Shown: positions 12,785 to 25,434 of the stretch, piece by piece
Position numbering within the stretch: the first letter of the stretch is position 1
How the letters are laid out: every line of letters starts with the position of its first letter
Source: Hevea brasiliensis
Taxonomy: Eukaryota > Streptophyta > Magnoliopsida > Malpighiales > Euphorbiaceae
Assembly: GCF_030052815.1 (NCBI RefSeq)
Contig: NC_079496.1
Span: 77,427,652 to 77,491,651, forward strand
Direction of reading: 5' to 3'
DNA length: 64,000 bases
Made by a program: the position numbers and the translations under genes
Notes under the pieces: model-generated
Told to the model about the DNA's origin: nothing
The model's input: the letters and a program-made list of their open reading frames with translations, nothing else
Databases searched by the model: none

Positions 12785-13165
12785 ATGGATCCCTCATCTC
12801 AGAGAGCCGTTGAGGAGGAAGTGGAGAGTCATGCTCCACCTGCAGCAGCTGAGACTGGGGGCATGAGAGAATCTGCTCCGCCAGCTCAAGCAGAGCCTGC
12901 TCAGCCTCCACAGGCCATGTTCCAACAAATGGCCGGGGTAATGCCAGCACCACCACCACCACCACCAGCTCCACAGCAGAAATCACACTTGGAAAGGCTA
13001 AGAAAGTTTGGGGCGATGGATTTCTATGGCAAGAGAGAAGATGACTCGGTGGCAGCCGAGAATTGGTTGAATAGAACAGGCAGAGTCTTAAAACAACTTC
13101 ACTGCACCCCAGAGCAGAACTTAGAAGCTGCTGTATCCTTGTTACAAGATGATGCATATGAGTGG
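12785..13165 (+). pseudogene. gag: Gypsy B gag, N-terminal fragment
   Basis: Starts MDPSSQRAVEEEVES, chosen because the ATG follows the conserved PBS-leader-acceptor order seen in the other elements. An acidic, Ala/Pro-rich N-terminus contains a run of seven prolines encoded mostly by CCA/CCACC repeats (about 12950-12970). It is followed by the start of the retrotransposon gag domain: LRKFGAMDFYGKREDDSVAAENWLN (about 13000-13075), LEAAVSLLQDDAYEWWY (up to about 13165). Here the frame runs straight into 3' LTR sequence and stops at 13213. Capsid C-terminus, zinc knuckle and all enzymes are absent. It resembles the gag of A and D (EQWLERM...SVSLLQGDAYDWW) only distantly. Confidence 0.85.
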
Positions 13166-13224
13166 TGGTACACTGTGTGGCATTACTTACTCGGGTATAC
13201 TGTACACGGGTAAGGGGTGTCACA
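13166..13224 (+). repeat. Gypsy B 3' LTR remnant
   Basis: Matches 12599-12657 (GGTACACNNTGTGGC... to GGGTGTCNCA). The junction with gag falls on GGT/GGTACAC shared by both sides, suggesting a microhomology-driven deletion. It is followed directly by the CAATT target duplication. Confidence 0.85.
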
Positions 13225-15431
13225 CAATTGATACTGGCACTCCATGCAGTTTTACAATCTCATATATGTACAATTTGGCCAATCTTTCCAGGCTATAGTC
13301 CATCCGCACTGGCAAAAAGTGAGCAGACTTAGTCAATCTATCAACTATAACCCATACTGCATCATGACTACTCTGTGTCCTTGGAAGTCCTATAGCAAAA
13401 TCCATAGTTATTCGTTCCCATTTCCACTCTGGTACTGACAAAGGATGTAACAAACCAGCTGGAACTTGATGTTCTGCCTTTACTTGCTGACAAGTTAGGC
13501 ATTTGGAAACAAATTCAGCTATATCTCTCTTCATACCCATCCACCAGTAATGCTCTTTCAGCCCTTTGTACATTTTAGTTCCACTAGGGTGCATAGCAAA
13601 TAGAGACTCATGTGCTTCCTTCATAATGATTTGTCTTAATTCCACATCACTAGGAACACACATTCTGCCCTGATGTAGCAATAAACCATCATCTCTCACA
13701 GAAAATTCAGGTTTCTTGCCCTGCTGGACTTCTTTCAGTAGCTTCTGATATTTTTCATCACTTTGAGCAGCCATTCTGATCTGATCAATCAACACTGGTT
13801 GTACATGCCATGCAACTACTGTCTGTCCCTCATCATCAATCTATAAACTGGCATGCTGTGCTTTCAATTCATATACCATGGACAAAGGAGAAACTCTGAG
13901 ACTTGCCATAGTCTTGCAACTTAAGGCGTCAGCCATCACATTTGCTTTCCCTGCTAATAGTCTATTAAACAATCATTGTCTTTAATGAGTTCTAACCATC
14001 TCCTCTGCCTCAAATTCAATTCCTTCTGGGTGCCCAAATACTTCAAGCTCTTGTGATCTGTGTAAATGTAGCATTTCTCCCCATACAAATAGTGTCTCCA
14101 GATCTTCAGAGCAAAAACAATGGCTGCTAGCTCCAGATCATGTGTAGGGTAGTTCCTCTCATGCGGTTTTAGCTGGCGTGGTGCATAAGCAATAACATTC
14201 CGATCTTGCATCAGTACACAGCCTAACCCATTGTGAGAAGCATCACTATAAACTGTGTATTCTTTACCCGGAGTAGGTAAAGTGAGGACTGGAGCTTCAG
14301 TCAAACACCTCTTCAACTCATCAAAACTCTGCTGACATTTATTTGTCCACTGAAATTTCACATCTTTCCGAAGCAGCTTGGTCAGTGGAGAAGATAACAT
14401 AGAAAATCCTTTCACAAACCGACGGTAATATCCAGCTAAACCCAGAAAACTGCGAATTTCTGTGATATTCCTGGGCGACTTCCAATTAAGGATAGCTTCT
14501 ACCTTGCTGAAATCTACCTTGATCCCTTCAGCTGACACAACATGTCCCAAAAAGGAGATTTATTTCAGCCAAAATTCACATTTCGACAATTTGGCATATA
14601 GCTGTTTCTCCCTTAAAGTCTGCAGTACAATCTGCAGATGTCTGTCATGCTCTTCTGCAATCCTCGAGTATATCAAAATGTCATCAATAAACACCACCAC
14701 AAATTGATCGAGATATGGTCTGAAGATAGTGTTCATCAGATCCATAAAAGCAGCTGGAGCATTTGTTAACCCGAATGGCATTACTAGAAACTCATAGTGG
14801 CCATACCGAGTTCTGAAAGCAGTTTTTGGAATACTCTACTCTTGCACCTTCAACTGATAATAACCAGATCGCAAATCAATTTTGGAGAATACAGCTGCAC
14901 CCTTCAACTGATCAAACAGATCATCAATGCGAGGCAATGGATATCTGTTCTTTATTGTCACCTTATTCAACTGCTGGTAGTCAATGCATGAGCGGAGAGT
15001 ACCATCCTTCTTCCTAACAAACAACACTGGTGCTCTCCAAGGTGACACACTAGGGTGGATGAAGCCCTTTTCAAGTAATTCTTGCAACTGTATCTTCAAC
15101 TCCTTCAACTATACTGGTGCCATTCTGTATGGCGTTATGGAGATTGGATCCACACTAGGCATAACATTAATTTCAAACTGCACTTCTCTTTCCGGAGGTA
15201 ATCCTGGCAATTCATCAGGAAACACATCTGGAAAGTCATGTACTGTAGGGATGTCCTTCAATACTGGACTCCCCACTTGGGTGTCTACCACATGTGCCAA
15301 GTAGGCTTCACACCCTTTCTCGATCATTTTTACGGCTAGTGCAAATTAAATGATGTTTGATGGCAATAATTGCCTCTCCCCATGTATTACCACATCACTG
15401 CATCGAGGAGACCAAAAGTGATCGTCTTGAC
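13225..15431 (-). pseudogene. pol: Gypsy A RT, RNase H and integrase N-terminal half
   Basis: Continues A from the protease. RT motifs: [18 protein letters not shown] (about 15020), [12 protein letters not shown] (motif A, about 14870), [17 protein letters not shown] (14781 down) and the catalytic FIDDILIYS (about 14690). RNase [12 protein letters not shown] and [12 protein letters not shown] (about 14240-14040). Integrase: zinc module H...H with CLTCQQ (about 13490) and the first catalytic Asp in ITMDFAIGLPR (about 13410), ending VPVSIV at the gypsy B insertion. Stops or frame changes occur near 15350, 15109, 14825, 14555, 13950 and 13840, so no polyprotein can be made. Confidence 0.9.
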
Positions 15432-16998
15432 CTACAAATCAATCATGGCATGATGCCTGGCTAACCAATCCATGCCCAAGATGATATCATAATCTCTGAA
15501 GGGCATTTCAATGAAATCAGACAGAAAAGTGTGTCCTTGGATCACCAAAGGACAATCTCTATATATTCTATTAACCCTGACCTCCTGTCCTAGCGGACTT
15601 GTTACTAGCACCTCAAAGTCCATTTGTGTACATGGAACAGCAATGCAATCAATGATGCTAGCACTCACATAAGAATGGGTAGAACCCAGATCAAATAACA
15701 CAAACACATCTTGGTTAAAAGTTGAGAAGGTACCAGCCACAACATCAGATGTCTCGACCTCTTCTCTCTGTCTCATTGCATAGATTTTGACTGGAGCACT
15801 GTCTTGCTCTGAATGTTTCACTGTGCCTTGGCTGCCTGCTGGGCTACCTCTACCCCTGCCTCTACCTATGCTAGGTGGTTGTGAACTTCTGGTGACAGGG
15901 CTCTGAACTAACCCTTCTGCAGTAGTAGAAGGTGGTCCAACTCTGCGACTATTGGTGCAGTCCTTGGCAAAGTGTCCTGTGCCTCCACAGTTATAATAGG
16001 CTCCAATAGCCTTGTAGCATATCCCACCATGATTTCTTCCACAAGTTTCACATTGGCGGGGAGGGTAGGAACCTCTGGTACTCTGCTGACCAGATAGGGG
16101 AGGCTTCTGTCCTGAATATCTTCCCCTACCAGACTTCTTGCCACCTCTGCCATGTCCCCCATGGTTCTTCCTCTTTCCAGTAGGACCACTGGAACTCTGT
16201 TCTACTGATTTTCCCTCTTTCTCTGTCTTCTCTGACTTCTTTTTCTTAGGAGCTGCTTCAGACTCAATTCTTTCCAACTCTAGGGCTTAAGAAACAAGTT
16301 TAGAGAAGTTAGTGTGTTTGAACCCGACTACTTGTAATCTGATACTGGGCTTCAAGCCGATTTCAAACCTCTTGCATCTCTCCCTGCTAGTAGAAAGTAG
16401 ACTCACTGCATAATGGCTCAGGCGAGAAAATTCTCTTTCATACTCAGCCACTGATCTGTTCCCCTGTTTCAGACTTAGGAATTCTTGTAACTTCTGGTCT
16501 ACATAAGCATTAGGGACATACTTTTGTCTGAATTCCCTGAGAAAGTCATTCCATGTTAGCATTGCAGGTTCTACCAGACTGTGGGGAATGGTTTTCCACC
16601 AGTCATAAGCATCCCCCTGTAGTAAAGATACTGAGTATTCAAATCTGAGCTCCTCTGTGCAGTACAATTTCTTGAATACCCTATCCATCCTCTCTAACCA
16701 CTGTTCAGCCTCTAGAGGATCTACTGTCCCCTTGAACTCTGTAGCTCCATACTTCATCAACTTGTCATACTGCCTAGTAGGAGACTGTGGTTGTACCACT
16801 GGTGTCTATATTGGGACTTGAGTAGGCACATTACCAGCCATTTGTTGGAACATTCTGACCATCTCCGAGCGAATCGAGCAGGAATCGCAGTGATGCAGGG
16901 GCTGGTGCTACTAAACCACTGACATTGTGTAGGCCTGGGACATCCCCTTGCACCTCAGCCTCAATAGATTGATCGACTGAACGATCACCCTCTTCCAT
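15432..16998 (-). pseudogene. gag: Gypsy A gag and protease
   Basis: The start is MEEGDRSVDQSIEAEV at 16998, 25 nt after the proposed splice acceptor; E and D begin with the same MEE. Domains in order: acidic N-terminus, gag core (EQWLERMDRVF...LLQGDAYDWWKTIP, about 16710-16590; REFRQKYVP; VAEYEREFSRLSHYA), basic GRG-rich linker, cysteine pair CETCGRNHGG, zinc knuckle, then aspartic protease (FDLGSTHSYVS, about 15700; [12 protein letters not shown], about 15460). The knuckle reads YYNCGGTGHFAKDC, so its first Cys has become Tyr. Defects: frameshift near 16850, TAG at 16806-16808, stop at about 16280 in place of Gln. The D-x-G Ser position is Leu (Pro in D). Confidence 0.9.
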
Positions 16999-17023
16999 AG
17001 TCAATGCGAGGATTTTAGATCCC

Positions 17024-19959
17024 CTGAACAAATAACACGAGGAGATTTCCTCCCGTTAGTGCATATTTATAATGTAATGTACTGTATGTATCAATAATGA
17101 TATTGAGCAGTTGTACTATGCAGAAAGAATATTCAAATAACATGTGAAAATAGAATTTAAAAACTAGCTCGGATACCACTAAAACATGTCACACCCTACC
17201 CCTCTGTAAGGCATAACATGATCTCGTAGTATACCTAATGAATTACCAACTCCGTCTCCTGATAACCCATTAAGTACACTACAAGGGATTTTAAAAAAAA
17301 AAAATTTTCTTACTTCTTTTACAGTGGTGAGCACTATTTAAAGGTATTAAAAACCTTTGTGAACTGAAGTGAAACAGCTAACTCATTTGAATTATTTGGA
17401 ATTTCTGTAAAAATTTTGGCAGAGTGCCATCTGTATTTTAGATAAAACAGTTCTTCAGAAAACCTGTAAAAAGGACTTCAATATATTTTTAAATCTCAAC
17501 TCCAACATATTTCTCAACACAACATATTTCTCAACTCAAATCCACAGTGATTTTTCAAAGACTGAGATAAAAGAAATATAATACAATTTTTACAAGTCAA
17601 AATAACTCATAATTTACTTACAACTTCAATGTACAATTTTAATTTACAACTGCTCAAAACCAAAAACAATATACACATACAGTGGTTATACATTACAGTA
17701 CAAAATGCAAAATGTGGTATACTCGTTATACCCGATAATCTCTCGCTGGATGTACTAGCAGCCTAATCACCGCTCTGTCATTCTGTCTACTGCAAAGCAA
17801 TAAAAGAAAGCTACATCGAGACAATGTCTCAGTGGTGGACAACATTAACAAATTACAACTTTAAATCACAATTCATAAATCATTTAAATGATGGATACGT
17901 AAAATCATAGTTAAATTCAAGACAATGAATGTAAGAAGGAATTTAACACAATATCACAATAAATCTCAGAGATCAAAACATAGTTAACTTCAAAAGACAG
18001 TAAATGTCAAGAAGGATTTAACTCCATTTCACAATCTCATAATACAAATCAATAAATCACACACAGCTTAATCATGTTCCAAAGTTCAATTCGTCCTAAA
18101 AGTCGATGACTAATGAGGAATAACATAGCTAGCTAGCAAAAATATGAGTACTCATTCTATTCGCCCTCAACAGGCACACACCTCAACACTTCAGCCAGAG
18201 AGGGAATTCAATTCGTCCCACTAGACAAGCTAGCGAGGAATACAATCAATATACATGATAGCTGTGGTTTCAAACCATTTCCAATGCTTTTCAATCAATA
18301 AGTATCCATCAATATCATTCAAACAATTTTTCATAGTTTCAAACCATTTACAATGCTTTTCAAGCAATAATTATTCATTCAAACACATTTCCACAATTTA
18401 AAACAATAAAATACAAATAGTCATAATTCATTTCAATTGAAAAATTCAAAAGAAATAGCTGTTGTGCACAAACCTCGATAATCGTCTCTGGTCTTGACTC
18501 AGTGTTTCCTTCCCTTTTCCTGAGTCTTTGCTAACTGAGAAACACAATTTGAAGTGTTTCAGTATTAAATTAAACTGTCTCTAACGATAATGTTTGATAA
18601 ATAATTCATTGAGTGCTATTATTTGCTTAATCAACCTAATATATCGACCCTCGATGCATTCTAGGTAAATTAGGTTTTAATGTTATTAATATGTCACATT
18701 TGATAGTCTTTTAGGGTTGGTACATGTTACCAAATTCATTTCCGTGTATACTGTATTTTCTTGCAATTTGCTGGATTCCGGGATACTAGTTTGACCTAGC
18801 CGGACGACCTAGTTCCCTCAGTTTTCGAGTTTCGGTCAAAACTACAAACTTGTAGATCTATGTCTTATGGAACGCGGGGCAAAATTTCAGGTCATTCTGA
18901 GTTATGTAGACCAAGTTATGGTCATTTTACTATTGCTGGTCAAATTGCACCAAAATTGGTCATTTTAGGTCACTTTGGGTCATTTTAGGTTCGGCCAGTT
19001 TTTGGACCCGAACTTGTGCAAGCTGTTTGACTTGCTTATGGTGTCTTCATAAGACTTGTAGATATGGGTCTTAACTATTCATGGTTAAAATTTCAGGTCA
19101 ATTGGACCTGTTTTGAATGAGTTATGGCCTAAATACTAACTGCTGCCCAAATGGTCAATTTTCAGGCCTTACTTGCACTTAATACGGATTTGGTCATTTT
19201 TCAAGCTACCTTGCAAGCAGAATTTTGGTAAGCTTTCTTCATGAAAGTTGGTACATTTTGTGCCTAGTTTCACCTCCTATTGGTCTCATACCAATTGGAG
19301 CCACACAATTAAAGTTCTAGGCCTAAAACTCAAACTGCCTTATTGCAATTCTTGCATACATATCAAACATCACTTTTAACACTCACCAAACTTAACATTC
19401 AAACTAATTCTGGTTGTACCACAACCTAAACATAATTTACAACATATTATAGGTCATTTTGGCAGCTTACAATTACATTCAATGTGCACCAACAAGTGAA
19501 GAATTTGTCCAATTCAATTTACAATAATTCAATCACCAATTCATGCTCATTTACATGTCCCACTTTACACCATCATACATACACTCAAACTGCCATAACA
19601 ACCAACACATTTTAACATTATTATTCCATAAACCAACAATGAATTCCTGCATTCCTCAAGAGTTAGCAAACTGCCACAATGGTACACTTACATTCCATTA
19701 CTTCCAAGCTTTAAATCTCATTTTACATTTACATATACTAAGTATACATTACCCAAACAATTTCCTACACAATATACATTTAATCAATCATTTAATTCAC
19801 CATTTACAAGCACAATTAAACTGCCTTCAAGGTGCTTCCATGGCTGCCAAAAGTGCACATTCCCATTCAACATCAAAACTCAAAAATTTCTCCATAAATC
19901 AAACACCCATAACACCCTTACAAACTTTAACAAAGCAACAATCAAAAACTCAAACTTAC
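17024..19959 (-). other. Putative leader intron of gypsy A
   Basis: Donor CATAG|GTAAGTTT at LTR position 873 (intron from 19959 down) and acceptor TTATTTGTTCAG|GGG (ending 17024), 25 nt before the gag ATG. Predicted length is 2936 bp, removing the LTR end and the PBS. Inferred from consensus and recurrence only. Confidence 0.5.
17167..17178 (-). promoter_or_regulatory. Gypsy A primer-binding site
   Basis: Minus-strand TGGTATCCGAGC, one change from the initiator tRNA-Met complement TGGTATCAGAGC, 8 nt from the LTR end. Confidence 0.85.
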
Positions 19960-20831
19960 CTATGGATGAGACTTCTCAAATCTTCACCAAAACTTCTTGA
20001 AATTGCTATCAAACTCTTCCTTGTGATGTGGGGATAAACTTTAATGAAACAACCTAGGTGTTTGGAGGTGAAATGAAGAGGATGATGAAGCTTGAATTAC
20101 ATGCGGTAATGGAGGTTTTGGGAGCTCATCATCTAAGGCAATGGTGATTTCTAAAGTTGAAGATGAAGTTTTAGTGGAGCAATCTGCCCACTTAATACAT
20201 ATTAAAATCCTTAGTGGTCCACTCACATAAAATCAATCATATTTTATGTTTAAATATGTTAATTACCTAATTTGAACCCTATTTTTGCTATTTATATTAG
20301 GTACCCCTAATTTAATTTTTCATTATATTTTCCAAGTGTAATATTATTTATTTTCAATGGACATTTAGGTCAAAAGACAACTCGGGGTGTCAAATGACCA
20401 CAATGCCTCTGCTCGGGTTGTATTCCAGATTTTTCGGTAACACCGGGTTTTGTCCGTTTTTTCGATTTCTCACTTTTCTTTGTACTAATTATTTAATTTT
20501 TCTTTGATATTTTTAATGATATTCATACTTCAATAAATATTTATTTGAGTCCTAAAAATATTTTCCAGGGTTCCCCGCGGTCCAGGGCTAGTCAACGGTC
20601 CACGCCGTGACTTCAGTCATGATCACCCATCGCTAGGATTCTCGGCTCGCTTAACTTGGTTGCATTTCTTTACTATTATTTTCCTTTGTTTTTCTTGTAT
20701 TTTCTTTTCTTGTATTTCATTATTTTATGTCTCCTCACTCATCTCGAAGTGTCGTTCTATGCATTCTAGCTGTCCGGACAACACTGGTCACCGGAACAGT
20801 AGTACGCACTACCGAACATAGGGGTGTTACA
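17187..20831 (-). repeat. Gypsy A 5' LTR
   Basis: 3645 bp, partner of 4999-8650. Differences between the two are clumped (for example 17745-17835 against 5560-5650). The LTR holds the donor at 19959, the GAGAC-AAT-GTCTC hairpin at 17818-17830 and low-complexity open frames (19543-20037) that are not genes. Confidence 0.93.
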
Positions 20832-22717
20832 GAACAAGTGCACTAACCTTTTGATGCACTGCAGTGTGTTTGGCACCTTTGGGATACATCTTTAGGACAC
20901 CAGATGTTGTCCCTCTAGCTTGTCCACACCAAGATCACCTATGGCAGCCCTTGAACATCTTCTAAAGCTTTTTCTATAATTAGAAAATCAAGTTTTGCCT
21001 TTTTGAGAGATTACAGATGTAAACATGACACTAGAAATAATTTCTAGTATTTTTAATTCAAGAGATTGTTTGCTAATCTCTTTGAATTGGTGAGAGATGA
21101 AGAAGAAGAGAAGGGAGAGCAGCCAAGGGTGGTGACACAAAGAGATGAATGGCAGCTTGTGTATTTTGTTCTTTCATCCTTACACTTATATAGCTAGGTC
21201 ACCACTTAAAACCCTTGCCACATGTCACCTTCTGATTGGCTCTTGGTTTAATTGATCCAATCACATTGTGCCAAGTGTCAAACCTATATTTAATCTTAAC
21301 TTTAATAATCTTACATGATTAAAAGACATATGGCAAGCTCATGTCACCATCTTATGGTGCCACATGTCACCCTATGAAATGACCAAAATACCAGTGTGTC
21401 TTAATTTTGAGTTCTCAATCCAAAATAATTATTTCTCTTCTTCTAATCAATTTATATCAAATATTAATTAATTAATTAATTAATCTCTATTAATTAATTT
21501 TTCATTAATTAAATTTATATTTAAACACTTTAAATATAAATTTAACTTAACTGTACATCTAATAACCTAGATTTGGTTTCAAGCCATGCTAGGGACTTTG
21601 CAATCTAATTGTAAACTAAACCTATTTAATTAATCAATTAAACTCTTTAATTAATTAATTAAATCATATTTAATTTGGTGATTACTTGTGTATGTGTGTG
21701 ACTTACTAGGCTCATCACTAATTGGCAATGAGACATGATAACAACTCGTAATATCATCAGAACTCTTTCTTACCATAAATGATTTCTCTAAATCATTTTA
21801 TGCACCTCATAGACCATGGTTAACACGTAGCATAGCATGCCATGGCCACCCAATTAGTAATAAGATTTACCTTAAATGACCCTATAATCATGTGTTACCA
21901 TGCACTAAAATCTCTCTATTACAAAATCCCAATTCAAGCTGGAGTCATGGTTTATGTCAAACCCCATTTGCTATGAATATTATGTTCTCTTTTAATTCCA
22001 GTGATTGATTAAAAAGATTTTCTCATCAGAAACTCTTTTCTAATTAAATCTATCTGTCATGGCCAGGAACTTGAAACATTAAGAACAATTAAATGAACAT
22101 AGGATTTTATCCCTATTTGCTTAGAGGAACAGATTCCATCTTGATCAACACCTACCTCCATATATAACTAGTAGGAGCCAACACATGCCCATATACCCAT
22201 ACACAGTACAAATATAAAAGCAGTATTAAACTCAAACCTCTTATATACAAGATAACTGTGCTATCTCAGGTCTAAAGATTATATGCACTGATATGATTTA
22301 TGATAATGTATTAACAAGAGTAAACTCCATGTTCTTGTCACAAATGTCACTGGTTCGGCCTGCTTATCATTTATAAGTGCCTATCATATTTGTTATATGG
22401 CATGAGACTCACCATTCCATCTTATTTACATCTCATATAAATAACTTGGGAACAAACATGATTACAATCTTTCTGGATAAGTCATTTCCTTATTGCGAAG
22501 TATCCTCGATTGTGAACCAATTTATGATACATTGTGCTAGAAATACTGTCACTCATACTCTTAATAACTTAAGAATAATATTTCTAATAAAATATCAATG
22601 GACCTTCTCTATTACACATAAATATATTATGTAAACAGAAAAGTGAAAATGCCTTTTATTAATAAAATATGTACTAGATACATACTAAATGATATGCTCT
22701 AGGACATACTACTAATA
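20832..22717 (-). repeat. Copia-1 3' LTR, proximal piece
   Basis: Resumes the LTR interrupted at 4998. Bases 20832-20836 (GAACA) are the duplicated target. Together with 4778-4998 it gives about 2102 bp, against 2114 bp for the 5' LTR. It carries the TATA-like box (minus TATATAAG, 21185-21192) and an AT-rich TTAA-repeat tract (about 21460-21660). No gene seen. Confidence 0.93.
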
Positions 22718-22726
22718 ATCTCCCAC
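22718..22726 (-). promoter_or_regulatory. Copia-1 polypurine tract
   Basis: Minus-strand GTGGGAGAT directly before the 3' LTR, identical to the copia-2 tract at 60938-60946. Confidence 0.85.
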
Positions 22727-25434
22727 TAACACTAGAGCCATTTATTACAATATCTTAGACCATCTTCTCAAGATGTCAGTCTACCTATGCTTGTGACAAA
22801 GGCTTAGTGAATGAATCAGCTGGATTTTCAGCTGATGTTATTTTCTGCATGGCTACATCGCCTTGCCCAACTATATCTCTAATAATATGGTAGCGTCTTT
22901 CTATGTGTTTGGATTTCTGGTGAGAATGGGGTTCCTTATATCCAAACAGCTTCTTTTGCAGCATCTAATGCAGCAATATAGTCAGCCTCTGTAGTGGAAT
23001 CTGCAGTCGTGCTCTGTTTGGAACCCTTCCAACTGACTGCATCTCCATTACAAATGAACACATATCCAGATGTAGACTTTCTATCATTGATATCTGATTG
23101 GAAATCAGAATCAGTATAACCATCCAATTGCCAGTCTCCACCTCCGTATATCAAGAATAAATCCTTAGTTCTTCTCAAGTATTTAAGGATATTCTTAATA
23201 GCTATCCAATGTTCCAAACCTGGATTGGATTGATACCTGCTAGTCAAACTAGCAGCATATGCGATATCCGGCCTAGTACACAACATTGCATACATTAAAT
23301 TTCCAATAGCCGAAGCATATGGAATTCTGGCCATCTTTTCTCTTTCTTCTGGTGTCTTTGGAGACATCTCTTTAGAAAGGTGAATACCATGTCTCACTGG
23401 TAACAATCCTCTCTTGGAATCAAGCATGTTAAACCTCTTTAACTGCTTTTCCAAGTATGGATTTTGGGATAAACCAATTATTTTTTTTGCTCTATCTCTA
23501 TAGATGCGAATCCCATAATATAGGTTGCCTCCCCTAAGTCTTTCATGGAGAATGTATTTGACAACTATACCTTTACAATTGTCAACATACCTGTGTCATT
23601 ACCTATTAATAGAATGTCATCCACATATAAGACAAGGAAAGTGATAGCACTATCACTAACCTTCTTATATACACATGGCTCATCCTCATTTTTGATAAAA
23701 CCAAATGACTTAATGGCTTCATCAAAATGGATGTTCCAACTCTTCGAAGGTTGTTTTAACCCATAAATAGATCGCTTTAGCTTGCGCACTTCGGAACCAT
23801 CTTGGGTTTCATAGTATGCAGCTATTGCTAATAGAATCCTAATTGATTTAAGCATGGCAATAAGCGAGAAAATCTCCTCATAGTCGATTCCTTGCCTTTG
23901 GCGAAACCCTTTTGCTGCTAGCCTTGCTTTATAGATCTCTACCTTTCCATTAGAACCAATTTTCTTCTTGAAAATCCATTTGTTCCCTATAGCTACAAAA
24001 CCTTCAGGTGGGTCAACAATATCTCAAACTTGATTCTTATACATGGAATCAATCTCGGATTTCATAGCATCAATCCATTTTGAAGAGTCTATATATGATA
24101 TAGCTTCTTCATAGGTAAGTGGATCATCTCTATGATCTACTTCTTCATGAGTAGACGACTCTTGTTCTTCTTCATGAAGGAAACCATATCTCACTGGTGG
24201 GTGAGATACCCTGGTTGTTCTATGAGGAATAACAGTAGATGTTTCATCAATAGGTGTAGGTTGACTAAATGGATCTGTATCCATATGATCTGTTGGTTGG
24301 TCAGAATTCTCCAATTCCAACTCTATTTGCCTTCCTTTGCCTCATTCTTTAACAAACTGTTGTTCACGAAATGTGGCATCTCTACTTATCATAACCTTTT
24401 GTGATGTAGGCAAATAAAAATAATATCCAAAACTATCTTTTGGATATCCAACAAATCTACCCTTTTCTAATCTGGTTTCCAATTTATCAGTGTTTAGGTT
24501 TTTTGATATAAGCTGAACAACCCCAAATCTTAACATGCTTAAAACTTGATTTTCTTCCATGCCATATCTCATAAGGTGTGGAAGATACTGATTTTAATGG
24601 AATCCTATTTAGAATATACAAAGCTGATTCTAATACAAATCCCCAAAAGGAAATTAGCATATCAGTATAGTTCATCATACTATGTATCATATCCAATAGG
24701 GTACGATTTCTCCTTTTAGATACACCATTCAGTTGTGGTGTTCCTGGGAGAGTCAGCTGGGAAACAATGCCATGCTCTCTCAAGTATTCATCAAATTCAG
24801 TACTCAAGTATTCACCTCCACAATCTGATCAAAGAGCTTTAATACTTTTTCTTGTTTGATTTTCTACTTCAGATTTAAATTCTTTGAACTTTTCAAAGGA
24901 TTCATGTTTGTTTTTCATCAAATACAAATACCTAAATCTTGATTTATCATTAGTAACGGTAATAAAATAATGAAAACTGCCTCTAGCCATTTCTTTAAAT
25001 GGACCACATACATCACTATGTATTAGCTCCAAAATATTTTCAGCTCTTAGTCCTTGTCCAACAAAGGGCGATCTAGTCATTTTTCCCTGAAGGCAGGATT
25101 CACAAGTTGGAGTAGGTCCAAAACCCAATGAGGATAAAATCCTCATTTTCCCCAGCTTTGCAATCTTATCTTCTGCAACATGACCTAACCTTAAGTGCCA
25201 AATATATTTTGAACTTGAGTTGATTTTCATCATGGCATTGCATTCTTTTAGATTGCTTGCATTAGATTTGTATTTAACATTATTATCTAGATAATAAAGT
25301 CCATCATACATATAACCCAAACCAACATATTTATTTCCAAAATAAATATTTCAAACATCATTTATGAACTGAAGTTCACAACCATCTCTAGTCAAATTAG
25401 ATATAGAAATGATGTTCTTAAAAGGCATTAGGTA
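22727..25434 (-). pseudogene. pol: Copia-1 integrase, RT and RNase H
   Basis: From 25434 down: pre-integrase domain (YIWHLRLGHVAEDKI, CESCLQGKMTRSPF), integrase core with LIHSDVCGPF (first Asp), a broken RxxxGGEY site near 24830 and QLNGVSKRRNRTLLDM, then RT entry (SKWIDAMKSEIDSM), ILLAIAAYY, SIYGLKQPSKSW, LYVDDILLIGND (catalytic, about 23610) and RNase H (GYTDSDFQSD, STTEADYIAA). Compared with copia-2, about 90 bp at 23810 is gone, deleting RT motif A (WQMDVKxAFLN), and roughly 100 bp near 22940 is gone, deleting the DNNG part of RNase H. Further stops and frame changes occur near 24828, 24490, 24330, 24022 and 23550. The 25430-25434 bases AGGTA are the gypsy D target duplication. Confidence 0.9.

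Larger units (their letters stand above)
9553..13224 (+). mobile_element. Gypsy B: internally deleted Ty3/gypsy element
   Basis: Plus-strand element inserted in the integrase of gypsy A, flanked by CAATT (9548-9552 and 13225-13229). It consists of a full 5' LTR (9553-12657), a PBS, the start of gag, and then an abrupt jump to the last 59 bp of the 3' LTR (about 13166-13224). All of pol, the polypurine tract and most of the 3' LTR are missing. With intact ends and target duplication, the deletion happened after insertion. LTR C (1-2874) is a distant relative. Confidence 0.9.
4999..20831 (-). mobile_element. Gypsy A: Tekay-like chromodomain Ty3/gypsy element
   Basis: The minus-strand element is flanked by GAACA duplications (4994-4998 and 20832-20836) inside the copia-1 3' LTR. 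In its own direction the order is 5' LTR (17187-20831), PBS, gag-protease, RT-RNase H-integrase, a gap occupied by gypsy B (9553-13224), integrase C-terminus with chromodomain, polypurine tract, and 3' LTR (4999-8650). LTR ends are TGTAACACC...GGTGTGACA. The two LTRs are clearly alike but have more differences by eye than those of D or E, so A looks somewhat older. All coding frames are broken. Confidence 0.93.

Noticed and set aside
12696..13223. 175-codon antisense frame over the gypsy B gag
   Set aside because: It mirrors the proline-rich gag start and LTR tail on the other strand, with no domain or start context. The sense strand carries clear gag motifs.
21440..21680. AT-rich TTAA tract as a possible origin or matrix attachment region
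   Set aside because: It is part of the copia LTR and recurs in all four copia LTRs; nothing supports a separate role.
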